Below are positions 1-6,973 of a stretch of DNA of 11,256 nucleotides, in pieces (positions within the stretch are counted from its first letter, which is position 1; the number at the start of each line of letters is the position of its first letter). The stretch covers positions 1-11,256 of the forward strand of contig JAOUGF010000031.1 of NCBI GenBank assembly GCA_029857925.1, in the 5' to 3' direction. Origin of the DNA: Gammaproteobacteria bacterium. Lineage in GTDB: Bacteria; Pseudomonadota; Gammaproteobacteria; S012-40. The translations under genes and the position numbers were made by a program. The notes under the pieces were generated by a model, which searched no databases, was not told the DNA's origin, and saw only the letters and a list, made by a program, of their open reading frames with translations.

Positions 1-357
1 TAGAAAACCCAATCCCATCGGCAACAACGCCAACAAATAGCCGACATAACGCATGGCCGCCTGACGCCACGTCACACGCTGCCCGGTTGCGGCATCCACG
101 ACATAACAATCGAGCAATAATTTTCCTGGCGTGCCGAAAAATTTCACCCACGCCACCAGCGTGACCGCCGCGACACCCAATTGTGTGGCCCAGTCGGTTT
201 GGATGTGGATGCGCGCGTCGGCCGCCAACGCCTGCGGTAACATTGCCAATGCCAGTGTAAAAAGCTGCGCGACGCCGGTCACTAAAAACACTAGGCCCGC
301 ATCGATCGCGAACGCGGCGACGCGCCGCCAAAACCCGGCGTAGCGATAACCCGTCAT
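1..357 (-). CDS. RDD family membrane protein (3' end beyond the window)
   Basis: The minus-strand frame from ATG at 357 stays open to base 1, giving 119 codons with no stop, so the gene continues past the left edge. The protein begins MTGYRYAGFWRRVAAFAID, which carries the Arg/Asp signature of the RDD family near residues 11-19. A first hydrophobic segment covers about residues 15-45 and a second about 60-75. The family hallmark GTPGK is at 75-79. A third hydrophobic stretch begins near residue 104. RDD proteins are small integral membrane proteins of mostly unknown function; some have been linked to ion or Na+/H+ exchange, but nothing here identifies a substrate. Its ATG overlaps the ubiE stop in an ATGA junction, so it is probably translated by coupling with ubiE. 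Family assignment is firm; function is unknown. Confidence 0.85.
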   Translation of the reverse strand, partial: MTGYRYAGFWRRVAAFAIDAGLVFLVTGVAQLFTLALAMLPQALAADARIHIQTDWATQLGVAAVTLVAWVKFFGTPGKLLLDCYVVDAATGQRVTWRQAAMRYVGYLLALLPMGLGFL

Positions 358-1118
358 AATTTGTAACCGCGATGCAGCGCGACTATCCCGCCGCTTAAAT
401 TGAAATAATCGCAACGTTCGAAGCCCGCGTCCACCATCATGTTCTTCAGCGTGGGCTGATCCGGATGCATGCGTATGGATTCGGCGAGGTATTTGTAACT
501 CCCCGCGTCCCCGGCGATTAATTTACCTAGCCTTGGCAATACGCTGAACGAATAGGCGTCGTAGATCGGCTTTAAACCGGGCACCACAGGTTTGCTGAAT
601 TCCAACACCAACACCCGTCCACCGGGTTTCACCACGCGCAACATCGAACGCAACGCGCGGTCTTTGTGCGTGACGTTGCGCAACCCAAACGCGATGGTGA
701 TGCAATCAAAATAATTGTCCGGGAACGGCAGGCACTCGGCGTTGACCTGCGCGTAACGCACATTGCCGACCCAACCGTCGTTGACCATGCGTTGACGCCC
801 ACGCGCGAGCATTGCGGCGTTGATATCGGCCAACACCACCTCGCCTTGCGACCCGACCCGCTCAGCAAATTGCGATGCCAGATCACCGGTGCCGCCCGCC
901 AAGTCGAGCACGCGTTGCCCGTGATGCACCTGACTGGCCCATATCGCATAGCGTTTCCACAACCGGTGCACGCCCATCGACATCAAATCATTCATGACGT
1001 CATATTTATCGGCGACGGAATGAAAGACCTCGGCGACGCGCCGCGCCTTGCCTGACACCGGCACGCGTTCGTAACCGAAATCTACACTGGGTTCGGCGGG
1101 CGTTTTGTCTTGGCTCAT
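354..1118 (-). CDS. ubiE: UbiE, ubiquinone/menaquinone biosynthesis C-methyltransferase
   Basis: This 254-residue SAM-dependent C-methyltransferase (E. coli UbiE is 251) methylates 2-methoxy-6-polyprenyl-1,4-benzoquinol in ubiquinone synthesis and demethylmenaquinol in menaquinone synthesis. The SAM-binding motif I, VLDLAGGTGDLA, is at residues 70-81, and an acidic loop, VLADIN, at 95-100 follows in the Rossmann fold. Other family marks are the N-terminal VFHSVADKYDVMNDLMSMG (31-49), AFGLRNVTHKDRAL (143-156), KPGGR (164-168) and the closing SGGIVALHRGYKL. A GAGGA ribosome binding site lies just upstream of the ATG. The gene is 23 bases after the DUF971 gene and overlaps the RDD gene by 4 bases, so it sits inside the hslVU operon. 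In many gammaproteobacteria ubiJ and ubiB follow ubiE; here an RDD gene does. Whether this organism makes menaquinone, ubiquinone or both cannot be told from the gene alone. Confidence 0.97.
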   Translation of the reverse strand: MSQDKTPAEPSVDFGYERVPVSGKARRVAEVFHSVADKYDVMNDLMSMGVHRLWKRYAIWASQVHHGQRVLDLAGGTGDLASQFAERVGSQGEVVLADINAAMLARGRQRMVNDGWVGNVRYAQVNAECLPFPDNYFDCITIAFGLRNVTHKDRALRSMLRVVKPGGRVLVLEFSKPVVPGLKPIYDAYSFSVLPRLGKLIAGDAGSYKYLAESIRMHPDQPTLKNMMVDAGFERCDYFNLSGGIVALHRGYKL

Positions 1119-1141
1119 GGCGTCCTCTGCGTTAAGCTTGG

Positions 1142-1498
1142 TTAATTGCGTTTGTGACCGGCGGCGCGCAATTTATCTAGATATTCCTGCCACAATTGAT
1201 CCTTATGCTTACCGTATTCATACAACAATTCATACGAATAGATGCCGGTATCATGGCCGTCGGTAAACTTAAGCTTGATCGCATACATGCCCATCGGCTC
1301 GATCGCCTCTATATTCACGTCCTGCTTACCCAATTGCAATACCTCTTCGCCTGGGCCGTGACCGCGCACTTCAGCGGACGGTGAATACACACGCAAGAAT
1401 TCGCAAGGTAGATTAAAATGCGCGCCGTCGTCGAACGCAACCTCAAGCACCTTGGATGTTTGGTGCAATTTAATATCTACTGGCACTGGACCGGGCAT
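1142..1498 (-). CDS. DUF971 (GBBH-like N-terminal domain) protein
   Basis: This small protein is a single DUF971 domain, the fold found at the N terminus of gamma-butyrobetaine hydroxylase and attached to some Mrp/ApbC iron-sulfur proteins. The motif FLRVYSPSAEVRGHG and the later DGHDTGIYSYELL are typical of the stand-alone bacterial form. No catalytic residues are evident and its role is unknown; a link with Fe-S handling or metal binding is only inferred from fusions in the family. I place the start at ATG 1498, because GGAGAG lies six bases upstream of it. A second in-frame ATG at 1510 (MESAMPGP) has no Shine-Dalgarno sequence, but would give 122 residues and cannot be excluded. It lies 23 bases after hslU and 23 bases before ubiE, a neighbourhood commonly seen in gammaproteobacteria. 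Confidence 0.9.
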   Translation of the reverse strand: MPGPVPVDIKLHQTSKVLEVAFDDGAHFNLPCEFLRVYSPSAEVRGHGPGEEVLQLGKQDVNIEAIEPMGMYAIKLKFTDGHDTGIYSYELLYEYGKHKDQLWQEYLDKLRAAGHKRN

Positions 1499-1521
1499 AG
1501 CACTCTCCATTCAACACAAAA

Positions 1522-2865
1522 TTACAAAATATAACGCGATAAATCTTCGTTCTTCACCAAATTACCGATTTGTTCATCCACATAGGCGCGCGTGACCGTC
1601 ACCGTTTGCCCGGCGCGATCGGCGGCCTCGTAAGACACGCTTTCCAGCAATCGCTCTATCACGGTGTGCAAGCGTCGCGCGCCGATATTTTCCGTGCGTT
1701 CGTTCACTTCCCAGGCGATCTCCGCCAGGCGTTGTATGCCGCCTTCTTCAAACACGACATCTACACCTTCCGTCGCCAGCAACGCGGCGTATTGCTTGGT
1801 CAGCGACGCATCCGGTTCGGTCAGCACACGCACAAAATCGTGCGCCGTCAGCGGCTGCAATTCCACGCGTATCGGTAAGCGGCCTTGTAATTCCGGGATC
1901 ATGTCCGACGGCTTCGCGAAGTGAAACGCGCCGGACGCGATAAACAAGATATGATCGGTGCGCACCATACCGTGCTTGGTGCTGACCGTAGAACCTTCCA
2001 CCAACGGCAATAAGTCGCGTTGCACGCCCTCGCGCGAGACATCCGCCCCGCCGTGTTCGGAGCGCTTACACACCTTGTCGATTTCGTCGATGAACACGAT
2101 GCCGTTTTGTTCCACCGCCTGCAGCGCGAGCGCCTTGATTTCATCTTCATTAATCAACTTGGCGGCCTCGTCGTCGGTCAAACGGCGCATCGCCTCCTGC
2201 ACGCGCATACGTCGTTGCTTGGTGCGCGTGCCGGACAGGTTTTGAAACAGGCTTTGCAGTTGACCGCTCATTTCTTCCATGCCCGGCGGCGACATGATCT
2301 CTACGCCCACCGCCTGCACCGCAACATCGACGCTGATTTCTTTGTCGTCCAACTTGCCTTCGCGCAGCATTTTGCGGAATTTTTGCCGCGTATCCGTCAT
2401 TGAGGAGTCCGCGTGATCGCTGTCGCCGACATGACTGATGTTAGTTCGCGGACGCGGCAACAAGGCCTCTAACACACGCTCCTCGGCGGCCTCTTCGGCA
2501 CGGTGCCGCACCTTGCTCATCGCGTCTTCACGTGCCATTTTGATCGCGACGTCCATCAAGTCGCGGATGATGGTCTCGACATCGCGCCCGACATACCCGA
2601 CTTCGGTAAACTTAGTCGCCTCCACTTTAACAAACGGCGCGTGCGCAAGCTTGGCCAAACGCCGTGCGATTTCCGTCTTGCCGACGCCAGTGGGCCCGAT
2701 CAACAAAATATTTTTGGGCGTGATCTCGTGACGCATCGCCTCGTTGACCTGCCCACGGCGCCAGCGATTGCGCAATGCAATCGCGACGGCGCGTTTGGCA
2801 TCCGCCTGCCCGATGATGTGTTTATCTAATTCTTGCACGATTTCGCGTGGCGTCATCGCCGACAT
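1522..2865 (-). CDS. hslU: HslU, ATPase subunit of the HslVU protease
   Basis: HslU is the AAA+ (Clp/Hsp100) unfoldase that forms hexameric rings on HslV, and it degrades misfolded and short-lived regulatory proteins in the cytoplasm. At 447 residues it is close to the E. coli length of 443. The start MSAMTPREIVQELDKHIIGQ matches the family N terminus. Walker A GPTGVGKT is at 57-64, the pore loop GYVG at 90-93, a variable I-domain at about 110-240, Walker B IVFIDE at 256-261, the sensor-1 region ASGAFHFAKPSDMIPELQGRLP at about 310-331, and the sensor-2 arginines GARR at 395-398. It ends DLSRYIL, the conserved tail that docks into HslV. The ribosome binding site GAGGA overlaps the hslV stop codon, 12 bases upstream, so the two subunits are tightly co-expressed. 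No defect is visible. Confidence 0.98.
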   Translation of the reverse strand: MSAMTPREIVQELDKHIIGQADAKRAVAIALRNRWRRGQVNEAMRHEITPKNILLIGPTGVGKTEIARRLAKLAHAPFVKVEATKFTEVGYVGRDVETIIRDLMDVAIKMAREDAMSKVRHRAEEAAEERVLEALLPRPRTNISHVGDSDHADSSMTDTRQKFRKMLREGKLDDKEISVDVAVQAVGVEIMSPPGMEEMSGQLQSLFQNLSGTRTKQRRMRVQEAMRRLTDDEAAKLINEDEIKALALQAVEQNGIVFIDEIDKVCKRSEHGGADVSREGVQRDLLPLVEGSTVSTKHGMVRTDHILFIASGAFHFAKPSDMIPELQGRLPIRVELQPLTAHDFVRVLTEPDASLTKQYAALLATEGVDVVFEEGGIQRLAEIAWEVNERTENIGARRLHTVIERLLESVSYEAADRAGQTVTVTRAYVDEQIGNLVKNEDLSRYIL

Positions 2866-2877
2866 ACTAAAACATCC

Positions 2878-3420
2878 TCAATCACTGTCTAAGGTTTCTA
2901 TGGAAAATTGCTGATTCGTATAGATGCAAATATCCGCCGCGATACTCATCGCACGCTCTACAATGGTCAATGCATCGAGATCGGTGTTTTCGAGCAGTGC
3001 GCGTGCGGCCGCCTGCGCATAGGCGCCGCCGGAACCGATCGCGATCAGGCCGCGCTCGGGGTCTAGCACGTCGCCATTGCCGGTAATGATTAAGGATTGC
3101 CCGCGATCCGCGACCGCCAACATCGCCTCTAAACGCCGCAACATACGATCGGTACGCCAATCCTTCGCCAACTCCACTGCGGAACGGGTCAGATTGCCGG
3201 AATGTTTTTCGAGCTTGGCCTCAAACCGTTCAAACAACGTGAACGCGTCGGCGGTGCCGCCCGCAAACCCCGCCAACACCTTGTCGTTATACAGGCGCCG
3301 CACCTTGCGGGCATTGCTTTTCATGACCGTGCTACCGAAGGTCACCTGGCCGTCACCGGCCAACACCACCTTGCCCTTGCGGCGCACACATAAGATCGTC
3401 GTACCCTTAAACTGTTCCAC
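2878..3420 (-). CDS. hslV: HslV, proteolytic subunit of the HslVU protease (GTG start)
   Basis: HslV is the threonine protease of the HslVU complex, a dodecamer related to proteasome beta subunits. The product starts MEQFKGTTILCVRR. By alignment with E. coli HslV (MTTIVSVRR) the catalytic nucleophile is Thr7, so six residues must be removed. Asp23 (AGDGQ) and Lys39 (ARKVRR) fit the conserved Asp17 and Lys33 of the mature enzyme. LYNDKVLAGFAGGTADAFTLFE and GSGGAYAQAAARALL are also typical. The start codon is GTG (plus-strand cac at 3418-3420), with GAGAGG a few bases upstream and no alternative ATG that would keep the TTI core near the N terminus. It is the first gene of the hslVU-DUF971-ubiE-RDD group. 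The upstream region offers a sigma70-like -10 and a sigma32-like -10. Confidence 0.97.
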   Translation of the reverse strand: MEQFKGTTILCVRRKGKVVLAGDGQVTFGSTVMKSNARKVRRLYNDKVLAGFAGGTADAFTLFERFEAKLEKHSGNLTRSAVELAKDWRTDRMLRRLEAMLAVADRGQSLIITGNGDVLDPERGLIAIGSGGAYAQAAARALLENTDLDALTIVERAMSIAADICIYTNQQFSIETLDSD

Positions 3421-3450
3421 CGAGGCCTCTCGCCCTATCTTGATGGCCTG

Positions 3451-3490
3451 ATTTTACACCAACGCGCGGTGGATGTGGGGGGCGATGGGG
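3451..3490 (-). promoter_or_regulatory. Possible hslV operon promoter elements
   Basis: On the minus strand TAAAAT (3456-3451) would be a -10 element about 30 bases upstream of the hslV GTG, but no good -35 stands at 17 bases. Farther up, CCCCATCG (3490-3483) resembles the sigma32 -10 consensus CCCCATnT. Only a weak CTTAC stands upstream of it, at too short a spacing. hslVU is a heat-shock operon in E. coli, which makes the second element worth noting. Both are guesses from pattern matching. Confidence 0.25.
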
Positions 3491-3534
3491 ATAGAGGCGA
3501 GGTAAGGTTACACACGATGGAAGGGTAACCCCAA

Positions 3535-3567
3535 AACAACAAAGGGCGCCCATCAAGGACACCCTTT
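3535..3567 (-). terminator. Rho-independent terminator after the small proline-rich gene
   Basis: An 11-bp stem with a 5-base loop is formed by 3541-3551 and 3557-3567. Read on the minus strand, all eleven positions pair (two as G-U), and the stem is followed by GTTGTTTT. Read on the plus strand, the same two positions become C-A mismatches. The hairpin is therefore better as minus-strand RNA, which fits its place about 65 bases past the stop of the 70-codon gene and just ahead of the hslV promoter region. It probably separates the miaB-to-lnt block and the small gene from hslVU. Confidence 0.7.
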
Positions 3568-3633
3568 TAAAACCAATTCAATATCGGCCGCGAGGTTTGT
3601 GCGGCCGACGTCCGCGAACTAAAACGCTGCGTG

Positions 3634-3846
3634 TTACTTCTGCATCTTGTCGATAAACTTGTCCACGTCCACCTTCGCTAATCCCCCCGGCATTTGTGGG
3701 GTCGGTGTAGCGACTGGGGCAACATAGGGTTGCAGCGCAGGTTGTGGAAACGGAATAGACGCGTTAGGTGTTACCCGTTCTTGCTTGGGGCTTACCTCCG
3801 AGGTGGTCACTTCGCCAGTCACAAGGTCGATAGTCATCATACCCAT
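3634..3846 (-). CDS. Small proline-rich protein of unknown function
   Basis: I do not recognise this 70-residue protein. It starts MGMMTIDLVTGEVTTSEVS and has a middle section (about residues 20-53) with ten prolines and the pattern PQPALQPYVAPVATPTPQMP. It ends in a short charged segment, LAKVDVDKFIDKMQK, that could form an amphipathic helix. There is no signal peptide, membrane segment, or cysteine or histidine cluster. The gene is supported by a strong AGGAGGG ribosome binding site six bases before the ATG, and by a good terminator downstream. A weak promoter-like pair lies upstream at 3916-3944. It is 144 bases after lnt and 213 bases before hslV, so it is probably its own short transcript or a tail of the lnt operon. 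The proline-rich centre suggests a disordered linker or partner-binding peptide, but that is inference. Confidence 0.65.
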   Translation of the reverse strand: MGMMTIDLVTGEVTTSEVSPKQERVTPNASIPFPQPALQPYVAPVATPTPQMPGGLAKVDVDKFIDKMQK

Positions 3847-3915
3847 GGCTTACCCTCCTGTGGTAGCACGCTCACGCGCGCCTCTAAAATGTTATCGGTT
3901 GAACCGCCTTACAAC

Positions 3916-3944
3916 TAAATAGTGGCACCCGAAGGCTTAAACAA
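3916..3944 (-). promoter_or_regulatory. Weak sigma70-like promoter for the small proline-rich gene
   Basis: On the minus strand TTGTTT (3944-3939) and TATTTA (3921-3916) are 17 bases apart, each matching the consensus at about three of six positions. The position, 70 bases upstream of the small gene and after the lnt stop, is sensible, but the match is poor. Confidence 0.25.
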
Positions 3945-3990
3945 GACTGAACCGCAAAAAACATAAAAATATTGCGAACTCCATCACGTT

Positions 3991-5550
3991 TTAAGATGAC
4001 CGTCGGCGACCTAGCATACCCACCCCTACCCATAGCCCGATACACAAGATGACTACCAGGTTATTCCCGATGTAAACATAAGGGGTTTTACCCTGGCGGG
4101 GTTGGATTTGCGTGGTCAACACCTCTGTCACAAATTGCGGAATACGTGCCACTATGTCCCCGTGCGGATCGACCACGGCGGTGATGCCGGTATTCGTCGC
4201 GCGCGCCAAATAGCGCCCCGTCTCCAGCGCACGCATCGCGGCGATTTGCAGGTGTTGATGCGGCCCCATGGAATCGCCCCACCACGCGTCATTACTCATG
4301 TTTACGAGATAATCCGCCTGCGGCAGACCGCGTATGACCTCTTCACCGAAGGCGTCTTCATAACAAATGGTGATGCCTGCGATATGACCAGCGGCATGCA
4401 AAACCGGCGGCGTTTGATCGTCACCGCGGCTAAAATTTGACATCGGCAGGTTGAAAAAATTGATCAGGCCGCGCAGCCAGTCGGACATCGGCAAGTAATC
4501 ACCGAACGGTACCAAGTGGCGCTTGAAATAAAATTCGGTTTGCGGGCGCAGCGACACCACGCCATTATAAAATTCGCCGCTTTCTTGTTGCTGCACCGGC
4601 AGGCCGATCAATACCGCCGAGCCTTTGGCTGCGGTCGCCTCACTGATTTGCTGTAATAGGGGTGCTGATTCGTGATAAAACAACGGCAAGGCCGTTTCCG
4701 GCCACACAATCACGTCACTGTCGAGGTGCGCGAGTGTGAGCCCGCCATACAAATCTATCGTGCGTGAAAGATTTTGCGGTGACCATTTAATGTGTTGCGA
4801 GACATTCCCCTGAATCAGGCTGACCTTCAGCGGTCCACCGACATCATGCGTCCAGGGCACCCAGGTCAACGCGTAACCGCCGACCCAAACTGCCGCCAGC
4901 GCGCCCCACAGCGCGCGTCGCACGCGCGCTGAAGGGTCGACCAATGCCATCTGCAAGGCCCCACCCGACCACGCCACCCACAACGAAAGGCCATAAACAC
5001 CGATCACGGGCGCCCACCCGGCCAACGGCGTATGAAGCTGCGTATAACCCAGATTCAGCCATGGGAACCCGGTCAAAATCCATCCGCGCACCCATTCCCA
5101 TAGCACCCACGCCGCAGGTAACACGCTTAACGGTGCCCAACGCTGCATAGTAGGTGACAAGTTTTGCATCGTTTTCGCCCACGCCCAGGCCAAACTTGCT
5201 GGGAACAGCGCCAAAAACGCCGCGAACCCGCCGGTCAACACCACGGCCAACCAGACATCGGTATAACCGAAATCGTGGATAGAGACGTAGATCCACGAGG
5301 TGCCCACGCCAAACATACCCAGCCCAAACCACCATCCGCGTCCCCACGCGATCTTGGTCGATACGCCGCGCACCGCCAGCCATAACGCGACCGGCGACAA
5401 CACCGCCAGCGGTACCACATAGTACGGCGCAAATGCCAATGGCAATAACGCACCCGCGATCAGCGCGAGGAGTCGACCACGCCAAGCTTGCCAAATGTTG
5501 TGCGAGGGGGAATGAAGTGCTGCGAGGAACATTTGCCAATAAGGGGTCAT
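3991..5550 (-). CDS. lnt: Lnt, apolipoprotein N-acyltransferase
   Basis: Lnt is the inner-membrane enzyme that adds the third acyl chain to the N-terminal cysteine of lipoproteins, using phospholipid as donor. The protein is 519 residues (E. coli 512). The N-terminal half holds about six to seven hydrophobic segments, roughly 26-60, 73-90, 98-125, 140-160, 180-200 and 213-232. A nitrilase-like periplasmic domain spans about 240-480, and a last membrane helix lies near 493-513. The catalytic triad is visible as Glu285 (WPETALPL), Lys343 (FKRHLVPFGDYLP) and Cys396 (ICYEDAF), matching E. coli Glu267, Lys335 and Cys387. The ATG at 5550 has no clear Shine-Dalgarno sequence, and the frame is closed upstream by a stop. 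A 10-codon reading frame (5579-5547) ends in an ATGA overlap with this ATG. The gene lies 89 bases after corC, as in E. coli. Confidence 0.97.
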   Translation of the reverse strand: MTPYWQMFLAALHSPSHNIWQAWRGRLLALIAGALLPLAFAPYYVVPLAVLSPVALWLAVRGVSTKIAWGRGWWFGLGMFGVGTSWIYVSIHDFGYTDVWLAVVLTGGFAAFLALFPASLAWAWAKTMQNLSPTMQRWAPLSVLPAAWVLWEWVRGWILTGFPWLNLGYTQLHTPLAGWAPVIGVYGLSLWVAWSGGALQMALVDPSARVRRALWGALAAVWVGGYALTWVPWTHDVGGPLKVSLIQGNVSQHIKWSPQNLSRTIDLYGGLTLAHLDSDVIVWPETALPLFYHESAPLLQQISEATAAKGSAVLIGLPVQQQESGEFYNGVVSLRPQTEFYFKRHLVPFGDYLPMSDWLRGLINFFNLPMSNFSRGDDQTPPVLHAAGHIAGITICYEDAFGEEVIRGLPQADYLVNMSNDAWWGDSMGPHQHLQIAAMRALETGRYLARATNTGITAVVDPHGDIVARIPQFVTEVLTTQIQPRQGKTPYVYIGNNLVVILCIGLWVGVGMLGRRRSS

Positions 5551-5588
5551 AAACGCGCGCCGGTGAGTGGTTTTATCATGAATTCAGC

Positions 5589-5614
5589 GGGCGCCACACC
5601 CAGTGCGGCCGCCC
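5589..5614 (-). other. GC-rich hairpin between corC and lnt
   Basis: On the minus strand GGGCG-G-CC (5614-5607) can pair with GGCGCCC (5595-5589), a 7-bp stem with one bulged G and an 11-base loop. No U tract follows, so it is not a standard terminator. It stands in the 89-base gap between corC and lnt and could be a processing or stability element. Confidence 0.35.
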
Positions 5615-5639
5615 ACGCTACAAACAAACTAGAGGTGCC

Positions 5640-6506
5640 CTAGTGACCGCCTTCGTCTATCGCCGTGCCCTTGATTTCAGACACCTGCAACAAATGCACG
5701 CGACGGTTGTCGGCGCGTAGTATCTTAAATCTAAACAGATCGATATCCACGCTCTCACCGCGCTTTGGCAAATGCCCAAACGCGTTAGTCACCAAACCGC
5801 CAACGGTATCATAATATTCATCGCTCAGGTGCGCGGAAAAATAGTCGTTAAAATCCTCGACCGGTGTCAGCGCCTTTACGGTATATACACTGCCGTGTTG
5901 CATGATATTCGTATCTTCATCGACATCGTATTCATCGGCGATATCGCCGACGATTTGTTCTAACACGTCCTCAATCGTCACCAAACCGGAAACGCCGCCG
6001 TATTCATCGACCACGATGGCCATATGATTGCGGCTCAAGCGAAATTCGCGCAATAACACGTTCAAACGCTTGGATTCCGGGATAAACACCGCCGGGCGCA
6101 ACACGTCGCGGATATCAAAACCTTCTTTGTCGTCTTGCGCAAAATAGGTCAGCAGATCTTTGGCCAGCAGGATACCGACGACCTCGTCGCGATTATCGCC
6201 TATGACCGGGAAACGCGAGTGGCGGGTTTCGAGCAGGATTGGAAGATAGTGCAAAGGGGATTCGTCGCGATGCACGACCACCATCTTGGTGCGCGGGATC
6301 ATGATATCGCGCACCTGCATCTCGGAGACTTGCAGCACGCCCTCGATCATCGCCAATGAATCGGCCTCGAGCAGGTTGCGCCCCTCTGCGTCGCGCAACA
6401 ATTCGACCAGCTGCGCGCGATCTTTTGGTTCAATCAACAGGGCCTGACTGATGCGTTCTAACCAAGAACGCGCTTCCGGCCCGTTACTAGGTCGGCCTTC
6501 TTTCAT
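5640..6506 (-). CDS. corC: CorC/YbeX, CBS-domain protein of the magnesium/cobalt efflux family
   Basis: This 288-residue cytosolic protein (E. coli 292) belongs to the CorC/HlyC family. Its order is an acidic N-terminal stretch to about 60, a CBS pair starting at MQVRDIMIPRTKMVVV (64-78) and running to about 190, and the CorC_HlyC transporter-associated domain at about 205-280 (TVKALTPVEDFNDYF, DTVGGLVTNAFGHLPKRGE). Marks of the family are HSRFPVI, VGILLAKDLL and HMAIVVDEYGGVSGLVTIEDVLEQIVGDI. There is no DUF21 membrane domain, which separates it from the HlyC/CNNM-type transporters. CorC was first tied to Co2+ and Mg2+ resistance with CorA; later work on YbeX connects it to ribosome metabolism, which suits its place between ybeY and lnt. 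Its ATG overlaps the ybeY stop in an ATGA junction. Confidence 0.95.
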   Translation of the reverse strand: MKEGRPSNGPEARSWLERISQALLIEPKDRAQLVELLRDAEGRNLLEADSLAMIEGVLQVSEMQVRDIMIPRTKMVVVHRDESPLHYLPILLETRHSRFPVIGDNRDEVVGILLAKDLLTYFAQDDKEGFDIRDVLRPAVFIPESKRLNVLLREFRLSRNHMAIVVDEYGGVSGLVTIEDVLEQIVGDIADEYDVDEDTNIMQHGSVYTVKALTPVEDFNDYFSAHLSDEYYDTVGGLVTNAFGHLPKRGESVDIDLFRFKILRADNRRVHLLQVSEIKGTAIDEGGH

Positions 6507-6973
6507 AATGTGTCCATCGTGAGATAAGGATCCGTATACCCCAAGGAGGTTAAAATTTTAACTTCTCGCGCCTCCATCAGGCGCGCGTCGTCATCGTTTA
6601 TATGATCATAGCCCAATAGATGCAAGACGCCGTGCACCGTCATGTGCGCCCAATGCGCCTCGACCGGCTTGCGTTGCGCGGCGGCCTCTGCGGCGACCAC
6701 ATCGGCACAGATGACCACATCGCCCAACAACGCCAATTCCGGGTCGGGCAGATCTTCAATCGGAAACGACAGCACATTCGTGGTGCCGTCTTTGCCGCGA
6801 TAATCCTGATTGAGCTGCACCATTTCAGCGGCGTCCACGACGCGCACCGTCAACTCCGCCGCGTCTGCGTGTTCGCGCAACGCGGTGCGCGCCCAATGAC
6901 TGAACGTCGCGGGTCCGGGCACGTGCGCGGGCGGTTTGTCCAATGCAAACTGCACGTCGATAAAATACGTCAT
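6503..6973 (-). CDS. ybeY: YbeY, endoribonuclease / rRNA maturation factor
   Basis: YbeY is a metal-dependent single-strand endoribonuclease needed for 16S rRNA 3'-end maturation and late-stage 70S ribosome quality control. At 156 residues it has the normal length (E. coli 155). The zinc site HGVLHLLGYDH is at 114-124, with His114, His118 and His124 as ligands. The upstream conserved blocks LNQDYRGKDGTTNVLSFP (54-71) and LLGDVVIC (82-89) are also present. AGGA lies about seven bases upstream of the ATG, inside phoH. The start overlaps the phoH stop and the stop overlaps the corC start, both as ATGA, so PhoH, YbeY and CorC are translationally coupled. No key residue is missing. Confidence 0.97.
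   Translation of the reverse strand: MTYFIDVQFALDKPPAHVPGPATFSHWARTALREHADAAELTVRVVDAAEMVQLNQDYRGKDGTTNVLSFPIEDLPDPELALLGDVVICADVVAAEAAAQRKPVEAHWAHMTVHGVLHLLGYDHINDDDARLMEAREVKILTSLGYTDPYLTMDTL

Noticed and set aside
131..343. A 70-codon plus-strand frame at the left end
   Set aside because: It is antisense to the RDD gene, which has a recognisable family signature, and its own translation has no resemblance or ribosome binding site.
2020..2403. A 127-codon plus-strand frame opposite hslU
   Set aside because: It lies wholly over conserved HslU coding sequence and shows no family features.
3694..3918. A plus-strand frame opposite the small proline-rich gene
   Set aside because: The minus-strand gene has a strong AGGAGGG ribosome binding site and a downstream terminator; this frame has neither.
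4844..5539. A 231-codon minus-strand frame in another phase of lnt
   Set aside because: It overlaps the conserved Lnt membrane domain in a different frame and reads as low-complexity Arg/Gly/Val, typical of GC-rich shadow frames.
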